From NCBI RefSeq assembly GCF_900115345.1, contig NZ_FOWC01000002.1, positions 930,001-994,000 on the forward strand: a stretch of 64,000 bases of DNA. The letters run 5' to 3'. Positions 45,870 through 56,344 of the stretch are shown one piece after another; the first letter of the stretch is position 1, and each line of letters begins with the position of its first letter. The position numbers were made by a program, and so were the translations under genes. This DNA comes from Amycolatopsis rubida (GTDB taxonomy: Bacteria > Actinomycetota > Actinomycetes > Mycobacteriales > Pseudonocardiaceae). The notes under the pieces were generated by a model, which ran no database searches, was not told the DNA's origin, and worked only from the letters and a program-made list of their open reading frames with translations.

Positions 45870-45938
45870 CCAGCTCTTTTTCACCCGGTCGAGGCTGGGG
45901 CGGGAGTTTTTGTCGGTGGCGGGGGCGATGATGGCCGG

Positions 45939-47510
45939 GTGTTGTTCACCGACCTCGTCACCGCCTCCGCCGAACTGGCGGCCACGCGGTCACGGAAAAC
46001 GAAGATCGCCGTGCTGGCCACCGTGCTGCGCGCGGCCGAACCCGGCGAACTGCCCGCGGTGATCGCGTATCTCACCGGGCAGACCGCACAGGACCGGCTC
46101 GGTGCCGGCTGGCGCACGCTCGCCGATCTCGCCGTCGAACCCGCGGCCGCGCCTGCCGTCTCCGTGGCGGAGGTCGACGTCGCGCTCACGGAAGTCGCGG
46201 CCGCGGCGGGCGCGGGGTCGGTGAAGCGACGGGCGGAGGTGCTCACCGCTTTGTTCGCCCGGCTGACCCGTGCCGAGCAGGAGTTCGTGTTCCGGCTCGT
46301 CACCGGAGAGCTGCGGCAGGGCGCGATGGAAGGCGTGATGGTCGACGCGGTCGCGGCGGCGGCCGAGGTGGGCCTCGACCAGGTGCGGCGCGCGTTCATG
46401 CTGTCCGGACGGCTGCCGGTCACCGGGCAGGCGGCGCTGACCGGGGGCGCGGCGGCGCTCGCGGAATTCGGGCTGGAACTGGGCCGTCCGGTGCGGCCGA
46501 TGCTCGCCTCGCCTGCGGAATCGCTGGAGGAAGCCGTGACCGAGCACGGCAACGCGATCGTCGAGTACAAAATGGACGGTGCACGGATCCAGGTGCACCG
46601 GCAGGGTTCGGAAGTGCGCGTGTACACGCGCACGCTGCGGGAAATCACCGGCAGCGTAGGCGAATTGGTCGAACTGGTGCGGGCGCTGCCGTGCGAATCG
46701 GTGGTGCTGGACGGCGAAACCCTCGCGCTCACCGACGAGGGGCGGCCGAGGCCGTTCCAGGAAACGATGAGCCGGTTCGGCAGCACGCGGGACGAACAGG
46801 TGCGGGCGTTGCTGCTGCGGCCGTACTTCTTCGACTGCCTTCATCTGGACGGGGTCGATCTGCTCGACGCGCCGTTGTCCGAACGCAACGAGGCGCTGCG
46901 CCGGGTGGCGGGCGAGCACGTGATCCCCGGCTCGGTCCGACCGGAATCGCCGGCGGCGGTGCTCGACGCGGCGATGGACGCCGGGCACGAGGGCGTGATG
47001 GTGAAGGATCTCGATTCGGTCTACGCGGCCGGACGGCGCGGGCGCGCGTGGCTGAAGGTGAAACCAGTGCACACCATCGATCTGGTGGTGCTGGCGGCGG
47101 AATGGGGGCATGGGCGGCGCACCGGGAAACTGTCGAACCTGCACCTCGGCGCGCGCGATCCGGACGGCGGGCCGCCGATCATGGTGGGCAAGACGTTCAA
47201 GGGCCTCACCGACGAACTGCTGGCCTGGCAGACCGAGCGGTTCCAGGAGATCGAGACGCACCGCGACCGGTGGACCGTCCATGTGCGACCGGAGACGGTG
47301 GTCGAGATCGAACTGGACGGGGCGCAGGTCAGCACGCGGTATCCGGGCGGGCTGGCGCTGCGGTTCGCGCGGGTGGTGCGGTACCGGCCGGACAAGGAGC
47401 CCGGCGAGGCCGACACCATCGACACCGTCCGGGGGTTGCTGCGCGGCAGCCGTCCGGCGCTGGACTCCGGCCAGGCCGAGCGGCCCGGTGCGGAGGAGGC
47501 GTCCGGATGA
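45939..47510 (+). CDS. ATP-dependent DNA ligase (LigB type)
   Basis: 523 residues. N-terminal alpha-helical domain to about 180, adenylation domain with motif I EYKMDGARIQVH (nucleophile Lys211), motif III VVLDGE, motif IV GHEGVMVKDLDS, motif V WLKVKP, and a C-terminal OB domain ending in TRYPGGLALRFARVVRYRPDK. It seals nicks using ATP. This arrangement matches mycobacterial LigB (Rv3062) rather than LigC or LigD, as there is no polymerase or nuclease domain. Start GTG 45939 follows no clear ribosome site. Confidence 0.93.
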   Translation: MLFTDLVTASAELAATRSRKTKIAVLATVLRAAEPGELPAVIAYLTGQTAQDRLGAGWRTLADLAVEPAAAPAVSVAEVDVALTEVAAAAGAGSVKRRAEVLTALFARLTRAEQEFVFRLVTGELRQGAMEGVMVDAVAAAAEVGLDQVRRAFMLSGRLPVTGQAALTGGAAALAEFGLELGRPVRPMLASPAESLEEAVTEHGNAIVEYKMDGARIQVHRQGSEVRVYTRTLREITGSVGELVELVRALPCESVVLDGETLALTDEGRPRPFQETMSRFGSTRDEQVRALLLRPYFFDCLHLDGVDLLDAPLSERNEALRRVAGEHVIPGSVRPESPAAVLDAAMDAGHEGVMVKDLDSVYAAGRRGRAWLKVKPVHTIDLVVLAAEWGHGRRTGKLSNLHLGARDPDGGPPIMVGKTFKGLTDELLAWQTERFQEIETHRDRWTVHVRPETVVEIELDGAQVSTRYPGGLALRFARVVRYRPDKEPGEADTIDTVRGLLRGSRPALDSGQAERPGAEEASG

Positions 47511-47667
47511 GGTTCGCCGCGCCTGCCCTCCGGATGAGTGGGCACATTACGGACATCGGGCAGTTTTTCCCGTTGTGCTCAGGAAAACGCCCGACGAAAG
47601 TCGATGTCGCACCCGTGGCCGCGTGCCCGAGAGTGGGAGCACTGGCCTGCGTCGATAGGAGAAAAGC

Positions 47668-48972
47668 ATGACGTTCCGGGTGAAATCAGCCGTCCGGCGA
47701 GCCGGGCGGCCGATGACCCTGCTGGCGGGCGTGGCGCTCGCCGCCACCGTGGTGGCGGCACCGGCCAGTGCCGCGCCAGCCCCACCGCCACAGCCGTCAC
47801 GACACCACTTCTCGGCTGCCGCGCAGTCGTTCGTCGGCGCGACGACGGTGCGCGAGCGGGTGGCGCGGCTCAACGCGGCGATGGCCAAGCTGCCGAAGGA
47901 AAGCGGCGCGTACAACGCGACGAAGCTGTGGAACCAGGGCATCACCGGAGCCGGGTCCACCGTGGCCACGCTGGTGTCGTTCGGCGACGACAAGGTCAAG
48001 CAGGTGCTGGACGAGTACTCCCGGCAGCACGGTTTGCCACCGGCGAACGTCGAGGTGCTGCAGCCGTCCGGTGCGGTGCCCGCGTGCACCGATCCCGGGG
48101 TGGACACCGCCGCCTGCCAGTCATGGGGCGGGGAAACCGATCTCGACGTCACGATGATGCACGCGATGGCTCCGGGCGCGAAGATCGTCGTCGCGGCCAC
48201 CCCGGTCGCCGAGACGCAGGGCTTCGCCGGTCTGCCGGAAATGATGCACGCCGTCGACTACCTGACCGAGCACCGGATCGCCGACGTGGTCTCGATGAGC
48301 TTCGGCACCACCGAGGAGAACTTCCCGTCGTTCGAGTCGATCAAGACCCTCGACCCGGCGCTGGAGCGGGCGAGCAAGGCGGGCGTCACGCTGGTGGCCT
48401 CGTCGGGTGACGACGGTCCGACCGGGGCGTATCTGCAAGGCCCCGGCAGGTATCCGTACCGCGTGGCGAGCTGGCCTGCCAGCGACCCGAACGTCACCGC
48501 GCTCGGCGGCACCCAGCTGCACCTGGACGCGAACGGCGTCCGCACCCAGCCGGACGACCTGGTCAACGCGGCCGACAACGGGTTCAGCGAAGGTGCGGGC
48601 CTGTCGAAGGCGTACGCGCGGCCGTCCTGGCAGAACCACGTCAAGAAGATCACCGGCAGCACGATGCGGGCGTATCCGGACATCAGCATGGAAGGCGTCC
48701 AGGGCACGTCGCAGTCGGCACCGTTGTTCGCCGGGGTGCTGGCGTTGGCAGTGCAGGCCAAGCACGGGCGGCTGGGCCAGATCAACCCGGCGCTGTACTC
48801 GAAGCTGGGCCCGAAGGGCACCGCGGCCGGGATCGTCGACGTCACCAAGGGCGACAACAGCCAGTTCGACGTCGAAGGCTTCAAGGCCGGTCCGGGCTAC
48901 GACATCGCGAGCGGCTGGGGCACGATCGACGCGTCGGTCTTCGTGCCGGCGCTGGTGAAGGCGGTGCGGTGA
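47668..48972 (+). CDS. Secreted S53 (sedolisin) serine-carboxyl peptidase
   Basis: 434 residues. Signal peptide to about 36 (APASA). The S53 triad is visible: Glu and Asp in GGETDLDVTMMHAMAPG, Ser in GVQGTSQSAPLFAG (the GTSxS motif), and the oxyanion Asp in SSGDDGP. The calcium site AGPGYDIASGWGTID lies near the end. The usual 170-200 residue pro-domain is absent: only about 50 residues precede the catalytic core. It may therefore be processed or chaperoned differently. Monocistronic; 157 bases upstream hold no gene. Confidence 0.92.
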   Translation: MTFRVKSAVRRAGRPMTLLAGVALAATVVAAPASAAPAPPPQPSRHHFSAAAQSFVGATTVRERVARLNAAMAKLPKESGAYNATKLWNQGITGAGSTVATLVSFGDDKVKQVLDEYSRQHGLPPANVEVLQPSGAVPACTDPGVDTAACQSWGGETDLDVTMMHAMAPGAKIVVAATPVAETQGFAGLPEMMHAVDYLTEHRIADVVSMSFGTTEENFPSFESIKTLDPALERASKAGVTLVASSGDDGPTGAYLQGPGRYPYRVASWPASDPNVTALGGTQLHLDANGVRTQPDDLVNAADNGFSEGAGLSKAYARPSWQNHVKKITGSTMRAYPDISMEGVQGTSQSAPLFAGVLALAVQAKHGRLGQINPALYSKLGPKGTAAGIVDVTKGDNSQFDVEGFKAGPGYDIASGWGTIDASVFVPALVKAVR

Positions 48973-49086
48973 TGCGGTAGCCCCCGCGCCGCGAGCGGGC
49001 ATCCGGGCAAGTTCACCCGGCCCGGCTCGATCGAGCATGGTCGTGTCGGGCCGGGCGGACCATCCCGGAGCCGTACTGTCAGCGGC

Positions 49087-49734
49087 ATGTCCTCGAAAGC
49101 GTTGGCCCGGCTGTGGTTCGGGGTGACCGCGGTCGTTGTGCTGGCCGCGCTCGTGATCCAGATCGTCGCGCTGGTGCCGCCGCAGGGACGGTACGTCAGC
49201 TTCGGCGGACGAGTGGCGAATCTGTTCACCTATTTCACGATCATCTCGAACGTCCTCGTCCTCGTCACCAGCGCGGCCTTCGCTCGCGGACGCGGCTCCT
49301 CGCCGCTGATGCGTGTGCTGTGGCTCGACGCACTGGTCGGGATCGTGGTCACCGGCGTCGTCTACCAGGTCGCGCTCGCCGGGCTGTACGAGCTGCACGG
49401 GCTCAGCCTTGCCGCGGACATCCTGCTGCACCGCGTCACCCCGGTGCTGTGCGTGCTCGGCTGGCTGATCTTCGCTCCGCGGGTGCTGGAATGGCGCACC
49501 GTCTGGTGGTCGCTCGGCTATCCCTTGGTGTGGCTGGTTTTCACGCTCGTCCGCGGTGCGATCGACGGCTACTACCCGTATCCGTTCGTCAACGCCGACG
49601 ACCTCGGCTACGGACAGGTCGCGCTGAACTGCCTGCTCATTGGCGTCTTCTTCATCGCGCTCGCCAGCGGTGCCCGGGTCGCCGACCGGCGGCTCACCCG
49701 CGCACCCGCCGAAACGCGTTCAGCGGATCGCTGA
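49087..49734 (+). CDS. Pr6Pr family membrane protein
   Basis: 215 residues, about six membrane helices: roughly 12-30, 45-65, 80-100, 115-132, 140-160 and 185-203. It matches the Pr6Pr family by helix pattern and FTYFTIISNVLVLVTS in helix 2 and PYPFVNADDLGYGQV before the last helix. Function unknown. Its last 41 bases overlap the convergent old-yellow-enzyme gene tail to tail, so the two transcripts would be antisense over that stretch. Confidence 0.88.
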   Translation: MSSKALARLWFGVTAVVVLAALVIQIVALVPPQGRYVSFGGRVANLFTYFTIISNVLVLVTSAAFARGRGSSPLMRVLWLDALVGIVVTGVVYQVALAGLYELHGLSLAADILLHRVTPVLCVLGWLIFAPRVLEWRTVWWSLGYPLVWLVFTLVRGAIDGYYPYPFVNADDLGYGQVALNCLLIGVFFIALASGARVADRRLTRAPAETRSADR

Positions 49735-50914
49735 GCCCGGCCTGGGCGAGCGCCCGCCACGCGCCGCGCTTCAGGTCCACCGGTTTGCCCGCGGCGACGC
49801 GGTGCATCTGCTGGGTGTGCCACTGGATCTCGAGCAGGCTGTCGGCGAGCCGGATTCCCGTGTGCGGGCAACGCCGTTCGGCTCGCACGTCCTCGCCCGC
49901 GAGCAGTCGTCCCGGCAACGCGGGGTCCACAGTGAACGGACGGCCGATCCCGATCACGTCCAGCGCACCGGATTCCAGCGCCTGCGCCATCCCGGCCGCT
50001 GTGGCGAACCCGCCGGTGACCATCAACGCGACGTCGCTGATCTGGCGGGCTTTCGCCGCGTAGTCCAGGAAATACGCCTCCCGCCGCTGCGTGCTCGCCC
50101 GGCCGGACCCCATCATCACGGCCCGCTCGTACGTGCCGCCGGAAATCTCCAGCAGATCGATCCCGGTCTCGCCCAGTGCGCGGACCACCCGCAACGACTC
50201 GTCCTCGGCGAAGCCGCCGCGCTGGAAGTCAGCACTGTTGAGCTTCACCGAAACCGGCACGCGATCCCCCACCGCGGCCCGAACCGCGCGCACCACCTCA
50301 AGCAGGAACCGGCTGCGGTCGCGCCCCCACTCGTCGTCGCGACGGTTCACCAACGGCGACAGGAACTGCGAAATCAGGTACCCGTGCGCGCCGTGAATCT
50401 GGACCCCGGCGAACCCGGCGTCGACGAACGTCCGCGCCGACAACGCGAACCTCGCCACCACCGCTTCGATCTCGTCCCCGGTCAACGCCCGCGGCGCGGC
50501 GAACGCCGTCCGCACCCCTCGATCGCCGAACGGCACCGCCGACGGCGCGACCGGCTGGCGAGACAAATACCGAGGACTCTGCCTGCCGGGATGGTTGAGC
50601 TGCACCCACAGCTGCGCGTCCGTGCCGTCCACGGCCTGCCCCCACGACCGGTACGCCGCCGGGTCAGGCACAGTCGGCACCGCGACGTTGCGCGGTTCGC
50701 CGAGCGCGGTGGGATCGACCATCACATTGCCGGTCACCAGCAGGCCCGCACCCCCGCGTGCCCAGGTCCGGTACAGCTGCGCGAGCTCGGCGGAAGGCGC
50801 GTTCCGACGGTCGCCGAGTTGCTCGCTGAGCGCCGACTTCGCGAGCCGATGCGGCAACACGGCCCCGCAGTGCAGCTTGAGCGGTTCGGCGAGCAGATCC
50901 CGGGGGTCGGTCAT
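49694..50914 (-). CDS. NADH:flavin oxidoreductase, old yellow enzyme family
   Basis: 406 residues, a single FMN TIM barrel. Motifs: LWVQLNHPGRQSP, GFAGVQIHGAHGYLISQFLSP (with the conserved His pair HGAHGYL) and GIGRPFTVDP near the end. It reduces activated alkenes with NAD(P)H; there is no second FAD/NAD domain. Start ATG 50914. The gene overlaps Pr6Pr by 41 bases at its end, and its start is divergent from the metallo-hydrolase with a palindrome between. Confidence 0.92.
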   Translation of the reverse strand: MTDPRDLLAEPLKLHCGAVLPHRLAKSALSEQLGDRRNAPSAELAQLYRTWARGGAGLLVTGNVMVDPTALGEPRNVAVPTVPDPAAYRSWGQAVDGTDAQLWVQLNHPGRQSPRYLSRQPVAPSAVPFGDRGVRTAFAAPRALTGDEIEAVVARFALSARTFVDAGFAGVQIHGAHGYLISQFLSPLVNRRDDEWGRDRSRFLLEVVRAVRAAVGDRVPVSVKLNSADFQRGGFAEDESLRVVRALGETGIDLLEISGGTYERAVMMGSGRASTQRREAYFLDYAAKARQISDVALMVTGGFATAAGMAQALESGALDVIGIGRPFTVDPALPGRLLAGEDVRAERRCPHTGIRLADSLLEIQWHTQQMHRVAAGKPVDLKRGAWRALAQAGLSDPLNAFRRVRG

Positions 50915-50945
50915 GAGCAGTCCCGTCGTCGCGGCTAACTTACCG

Positions 50946-50961
50946 CGAGTAAGGATACTCG
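50946..50961. promoter_or_regulatory. Palindrome between reductase and metallo-hydrolase genes
   Basis: CGAGTA-AGGA-TACTCG is a perfect inverted repeat, 32 bases before the reductase start, followed by a related GTAGGTAC. It could bind a redox-sensing MarR/HxlR or TetR regulator encoded elsewhere. Confidence 0.35.
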
Positions 50962-51008
50962 AAAGTAGGTACCGGCGGTATGCCTCGCGGGCCACTAGGG
51001 TCTGCGGC

Positions 51009-51632
51009 ATGACGGCCATAGTGCAGAACCTGGTCACGTCGGGCGTATTCGAGCTCGACGGCGGCAGCTGGGACGTGGACAACAACGTCTGGATAGTCGG
51101 CGACGGCTCCGAGGTGATCGTGATCGACGCCGCGCACGACGCGGACGCCATCGCGGACGTAGTCGGAGACCGCACGGTCCGCGCGATTGTCTGCACCCAC
51201 GCGCACAACGACCACGTCAACGCCGCCCCCGCGCTGGCCGACCGCACCGGCGCCCCGATCCTGCTGCACCCGGCCGACCGCGTCGTCTGGGACCTGACCC
51301 ACCCGGACCGCGCCCCCGACGGCGACCTGGCCGACGGACAGGTCATCACCGTCGCGGGCACCGACCTCACCGTGCTGCACACGCCAGGCCACGCCCCCGG
51401 CGCGATCTGCCTGCACAGCCCCGACCTGGAAGTCCTCTTCACCGGAGACACCCTGTTCCACGGCGGCCCCGGCGCGACCGGCCGCTCGTACTCCGACTAC
51501 CCGACCATCGTGAAGTCCATCCGCGACCGCCTCTTCCCCCTCCCCGACGCGACGATCGTCCGCACCGGCCACGGCGAAGCGACGACCATCGGCAAGGAAA
51601 AAGCCGCGTCGGCCGACTGGCCCGCCGCCTGA
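51009..51632 (+). CDS. MBL-fold metallo-hydrolase
   Basis: 207 residues. Metal-binding THAHNDHVNA (HxHxDH), a later His in LHTPGHAPGA, Asp in FTGDTLFHGG and final His in RTGHGEAT give the two-zinc glyoxalase II-type site. Substrate unknown; members act on thioesters or as mycothiol-pathway hydrolases. Start ATG 51009 is about 8 bases after TAGGGT, so it may be leaderless. The long upstream frame (to 50595) is antisense to the reductase gene and not real. Confidence 0.9.
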   Translation: MTAIVQNLVTSGVFELDGGSWDVDNNVWIVGDGSEVIVIDAAHDADAIADVVGDRTVRAIVCTHAHNDHVNAAPALADRTGAPILLHPADRVVWDLTHPDRAPDGDLADGQVITVAGTDLTVLHTPGHAPGAICLHSPDLEVLFTGDTLFHGGPGATGRSYSDYPTIVKSIRDRLFPLPDATIVRTGHGEATTIGKEKAASADWPAA

Positions 51633-51644
51633 CCGCCCCTGGAT

Positions 51645-51686
51645 CTCGCCGGGCGGGCCGACCTGGCTGCCGGCCCGCCCGGCGAG
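51645..51686. terminator. 16-base perfect hairpin after metallo-hydrolase
   Basis: CTCGCCGGGCGGGCCG pairs exactly with CGGCCCGCCCGGCGAG across a 10-base loop, 13 bases after the stop. No T-tract. Probably ends both this gene and, from the other side, the DUF309 gene ending at 51972. Nothing else is seen in 51687-51971. Confidence 0.6.
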
Positions 51687-51971
51687 TTCCGCAACCAACT
51701 GCCGGAAGCGTTTGCGCCTAGCCTGAACAGCCCGTTCGACGCTCGCCTGCCCACACCGACACGCGCCGGATCCGCGCGTGAGACCGCCGCAACCGCCCGG
51801 CTCACGGCCCCGCACACTGGTTCGGCTCCCTTCACGGTCGCAGCTCAAACCGCACCACGCGATCGCCCGGCCTCGACCGGCCGCCACCGTGAGCCACCCC
51901 GCCGAACCAAGCGGCCAGCCCATCGGCGCAGGCACAACTCGGCCCGGTCAGCCGAAACAGGCCGCACCTTG

Positions 51972-52439
51972 CTACGGGGCCAGCCGAGGAACCTCCGGAA
52001 CCACCCGAACCCGCTCCCGGGCCTCCGCCGCAAGCGATTGCGCCCACCGCTGCAACCCGGCCACGTCCACTCCGTGCGGCGGCTCCTCCCGGAACGGCGC
52101 GATGTTCTCCGCACCGCGCTCCAGCAGCGCGACCGCCCCGCTCCCGTTCCCCCGCAACGCGTGGGTCAGCCCCACCGCCAACTGGGCCAGGCCGCGCCAC
52201 AGCTCGCGCTCCGGCCCGTCCGTCGCCTTCCACGCGTCCTCGAAGACCTCGTGGGCGTGGAACGGGCGGCCGGCGTCCAGCAGGTCCTGCGCCTCGGCGA
52301 GAGTCTCCTCCGGGGTCCGCTGCACGCCTTCGGGCTGGCGCGGCACGCCGTCGGAGCCGTACGGCAACGGGCGGCCCAGACCATCACGAGGGCGGGCGTT
52401 GCGGGCCCGCCCCTGGTCGTCGCGATCACGGCTGTCCAC
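51972..52439 (-). CDS. DUF309 family protein
   Basis: 155 residues. An N-terminal polar stretch, then the DUF309 helical bundle from about 45, with the signature AGRPFHAHEVFEDAWKATDGPERELWRGLAQLAVGLTHALRGN (conserved FHAHE and W residues). Function unknown; some members are thought to be metal or phosphoester related but none is proven. It is divergent from the GuaB1-type gene, the starts 67 bases apart. GTG start at 52439 without a clear ribosome site. Confidence 0.85.
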   Translation of the reverse strand: MDSRDRDDQGRARNARPRDGLGRPLPYGSDGVPRQPEGVQRTPEETLAEAQDLLDAGRPFHAHEVFEDAWKATDGPERELWRGLAQLAVGLTHALRGNGSGAVALLERGAENIAPFREEPPHGVDVAGLQRWAQSLAAEARERVRVVPEVPRLAP

Positions 52440-52503
52440 CTGGCCATTGTCCCACGTGCCACGCCGGGTTAGCGTCTCGTGCGCAAGCCACGTAGCCTGG
52501 TGA

Positions 52504-53946
<1,443 letters not shown>

Positions 53947-53951
53947 GGGCC

Positions 53952-53995
53952 TCGTGAGTGGCAATCACGGTTCTCCCCGTGATTGCCACTCACGA
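53952..53995. terminator. 19-base perfect hairpin between guaB1 and phoH2
   Basis: TCGTGAGTGGCAATCACGG and its exact complement enclose a 6-base loop, 6 bases after guaB1 and 6 bases before the phoH2 stop. No T-tract. Shares CTCGTGAG and CACGG with the hairpin at 5013-5058. Confidence 0.75.
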
Positions 53996-54000
53996 CCAGC

Positions 54001-55392
54001 TCAGCCGTGGTCCTCCAACATCTCCGTCACCAGCGCCGCGATCGGCGAGCGCTCCGAACGGGTCAGGGTCACGTGCGCGAACAGCGGGTGCCCCTTCAGC
54101 TTCTCGATCACCGCCGAGACGCCGTCGTGCCTGCCGACGCGCAGGTTGTCCCGCTGGGCGACGTCGTGCGTGAGCACCACCCGCGACGCCGAGCCGAGCC
54201 GTGAAAGCACGGTCAGCAGCACGTTGCGCTCCAGCGACTGCGCCTCGTCCACGATCACGAACGTGTCGTGCAGCGAGCGGCCCCGGATGTGGGTCAGCGG
54301 CAGCACTTCGAGCATGCCGCGGTCGAAGACCTCGTCCAGCACGTCCTGGCTGACCAGCGCGCCGAGCGTGTCGAACACCGCCTGCGCCCACGGCTGCATT
54401 TTCTCGCTCTCGGACCCGGGCAGATAGCCGAGATCCTGGCCGCCGACCGCGTAGACCGGGCGGAACACCACGACCTTGCGATGCTGCTGGCGTTCCATCA
54501 CCGCTTCCAGGCCCGCGCACAGCGCCAGCGCCGACTTGCCGGTGCCCGCGCGCCCGCCGAGCGAAACGATGCCGACGTCGGAGTCCAGCAGCAGGTCGAG
54601 CGCCACGCGCTGCTCAGCCGAGCGGCCGTGCAGGCCGAACGCCTCGCGGTCGCCGCGCACCAGCCGCACCCGCTTATCCGCCGTGACCCGGCCGAGCGCG
54701 CTGGAGCTGCCCGCGAGCAGCCGCAGCCCGGTGTGGCACGGCAGTTCGCCCACCTCGCCGAGACCGAACTCCGCCGGATCCGCCGAACCGCCCGAGAAGA
54801 GCGCGTCGATCAGTTCCTGCGGCGCGTCCACGTCCGCCATGCCCGTCCAGCCCGACGGCGTGACCTCCTGTGCCCGGTACTCGTCCGCGGTGAGCCCGAC
54901 CGCGCCCGCTTTGACCCGCAGCGGGATGTCCTTCGTCACCAGGGTGACCGCCGGCTGCTCCGTCGCGAGGTTGAGCGCGCACGCGAGGATGCGGTGGTCG
55001 TTCGAGTCGGTGCGGAAGCCCACCGGGAGGACGGACGGGTCGGTGTGGTTCAGCTCCACCTGGAGCGTGCCGCCCTGGTCGCCGATCGGGATCGGGGCGT
55101 CGAGCCTGCCGTGCTTGAGCCGGAGGTCGTCCAGCAGCCGGAGGGATTCCCTGGCGAACCAGCCCAGTTCGGAGTGGTGGCGCTTGGCCTCCAGTTCGCT
55201 GATGACGACCAGCGGGAGCACCACCGCGTGTTCGGCGAACCGGGTGACCGCCCACGGGTCGGAGAGCAGCACCGACGTGTCGAGCACATAAGTGATGCGT
55301 GGGGATTCGGGCGAGATCGAGGCTTTCTCCGGCGCTTGAGCACCGGTCGAAGAACGGCCTGAGGCCTTGCGGGGTGAACGCTGCGCAGTCAC
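54001..55392 (-). CDS. phoH2: PhoH2-type PIN-PhoH ATPase (ribonuclease/helicase)
   Basis: 463 residues. N-terminal PIN domain (about 30-170) with Asp residues in [14 protein letters not shown] and [13 protein letters not shown], then a PhoH ATPase with Walker [11 protein letters not shown] and Walker [12 protein letters not shown]. The fusion is the PhoH2 type (Rv1095), reported to unwind and cleave RNA in an ATP-dependent way and linked to a toxin-antitoxin pair in mycobacteria. I see no upstream antitoxin frame that I would trust. GTG 55392 follows GAGGGAG. Its leader has four hairpins. Confidence 0.93.
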   Translation of the reverse strand: MTAQRSPRKASGRSSTGAQAPEKASISPESPRITYVLDTSVLLSDPWAVTRFAEHAVVLPLVVISELEAKRHHSELGWFARESLRLLDDLRLKHGRLDAPIPIGDQGGTLQVELNHTDPSVLPVGFRTDSNDHRILACALNLATEQPAVTLVTKDIPLRVKAGAVGLTADEYRAQEVTPSGWTGMADVDAPQELIDALFSGGSADPAEFGLGEVGELPCHTGLRLLAGSSSALGRVTADKRVRLVRGDREAFGLHGRSAEQRVALDLLLDSDVGIVSLGGRAGTGKSALALCAGLEAVMERQQHRKVVVFRPVYAVGGQDLGYLPGSESEKMQPWAQAVFDTLGALVSQDVLDEVFDRGMLEVLPLTHIRGRSLHDTFVIVDEAQSLERNVLLTVLSRLGSASRVVLTHDVAQRDNLRVGRHDGVSAVIEKLKGHPLFAHVTLTRSERSPIAALVTEMLEDHG

Positions 55393-55409
55393 GACGGCAT
55401 CTCCCTCGA

Positions 55410-55555
55410 GGGCGTGTGCACCCCACGCCCGCACTCGCTGGGCCGGGCACCTCCCTGGCTGGGTCCGCACTCCCTGACGCTGGCTGCGTCAGGCGGCACG
55501 GCCACGAGGGCCGGGTGCCGGCCCCCTCGTGCATCTCGTGGGCGGCTGAGCCGCC
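55410..55555 (-). promoter_or_regulatory. Structured 5' leader of phoH2
   Basis: Four hairpins are read within 146 bases: 55410-55430 (GGGCGTG), 55473-55493 (CCTGACGC, perfect), 55503-55531 (CACGAGGG with an inner CCGG stem) and 55541-55555 (GGCGGC). The first lies immediately before the ribosome site. I do not recognise a known riboswitch. Confidence 0.5.
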
Positions 55556-56022
55556 CCCTCGATCAACGCCACGACCAGGGCCTCCCGCGAGAACCCGCAC
55601 GGAACGCGAGCTCTCTATTCCGGAAGGTACCTACGTCCGCCCCGTCGTGCAGGCAGCCACACAGGTGATTCGCCGATTCGTCATCCCACCGTCGGTCGCC
55701 TGAAACAGAGTGTCCACAGTGCTCACTCAGCGTAACCGGGCCCGGCGATCAGGGGGTCGCACGGATGGATGATCATGGAAAATTAATCACCGAGTGCAGG
55801 CAATTCCCCGGTAAAGGGCCTTGTACCACGGGGCAGACCGGAATGCATTTCGCGTCCTGGACACTGAACCGTACCGAGTGAACTGGCCCTTCCAGCGCTC
55901 ACACAATGGGCGTACACACCATTCGCTAGAGGCCATTCGGGGGTAATTTCCTTACTGCGGGACACACCACCGGAACACTCCGGTGCCCCGAATCCCAGTA
56001 TCTCTACCTAGGAGTGTGCGAA
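55556..56022. other. Non-coding region, comparatively AT-rich
   Basis: About 470 bases with no supported gene, comprising the upstream region of the phoH2 leader and the promoter region of the small secreted protein. It is AT-richer than its surroundings near 55780 (ATGGAAAATTAATCACC). A small hairpin ACCGGAACACTCCGGT lies near 55968. No regulator site is clear. Confidence 0.5.
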
Positions 56023-56271
56023 GTGCTGAAGAAGGCTGGAATTGTCGCCGGTGCGGCCGCGGGCCTGATGATGATCGGCGGGACGGCGTTCGCCTCCCCG
56101 GCCGCCACCCAGGGCGCTCCGGACCCGACGTTCGGCGACGCCTACGCCACCTTCATCGAGGGCGGCGGCGCGCTGGGCTACGGTGCCGCTTCGCTGGTCG
56201 CCGGCGCCTACACCGGTGTCGCGCTGACCCCGGCGCTGGTGGCCCACTCGATGGAGCACCACCACGGCTGA
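56023..56271 (+). CDS. Small secreted protein, unknown
   Basis: 82 residues, starting at GTG 56023 behind TAGGAG at 8 bases. Signal peptide with KKAGIVAGAAAGLMMIGG and AFA cleavage near 27, in chaplin-like style. The mature part is about 55 residues, Gly/Ala-rich, without Cys or the chaplin repeat, ending in HSMEHHHG, a His cluster that could bind metal. It has its own strong terminator 10 bases after the stop. Expected in the envelope or outside the cell. No family recognised. Confidence 0.75.
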   Translation: MLKKAGIVAGAAAGLMMIGGTAFASPAATQGAPDPTFGDAYATFIEGGGALGYGAASLVAGAYTGVALTPALVAHSMEHHHG

Positions 56272-56280
56272 GCCGTCTTG

Positions 56281-56317
56281 CGCGAAGGCCCCGGAGCCCG
56301 GCTCCGGGGCCTTCGCG
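56281..56317. terminator. 17-base perfect hairpin after small secreted gene
   Basis: CGCGAAGGCCCCGGAGC pairs exactly with GCTCCGGGGCCTTCGCG across a 3-base loop. It separates the small gene from the convergent isoprenyl synthase. Confidence 0.8.
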
Positions 56318-56344
56318 GCGTTCGCGGCCGGGCGGCATCGCCGC

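Noticed and set aside
44148..45884. 578-residue minus-strand frame antisense to the PstS-like gene
   Set aside because: Shadow frame; the plus-strand product has helices and PstS motifs.
55556..56022. c-di-AMP (ydaO-type) riboswitch before the small secreted protein
   Set aside because: I looked for the conserved motifs of this class and could not find them in order.
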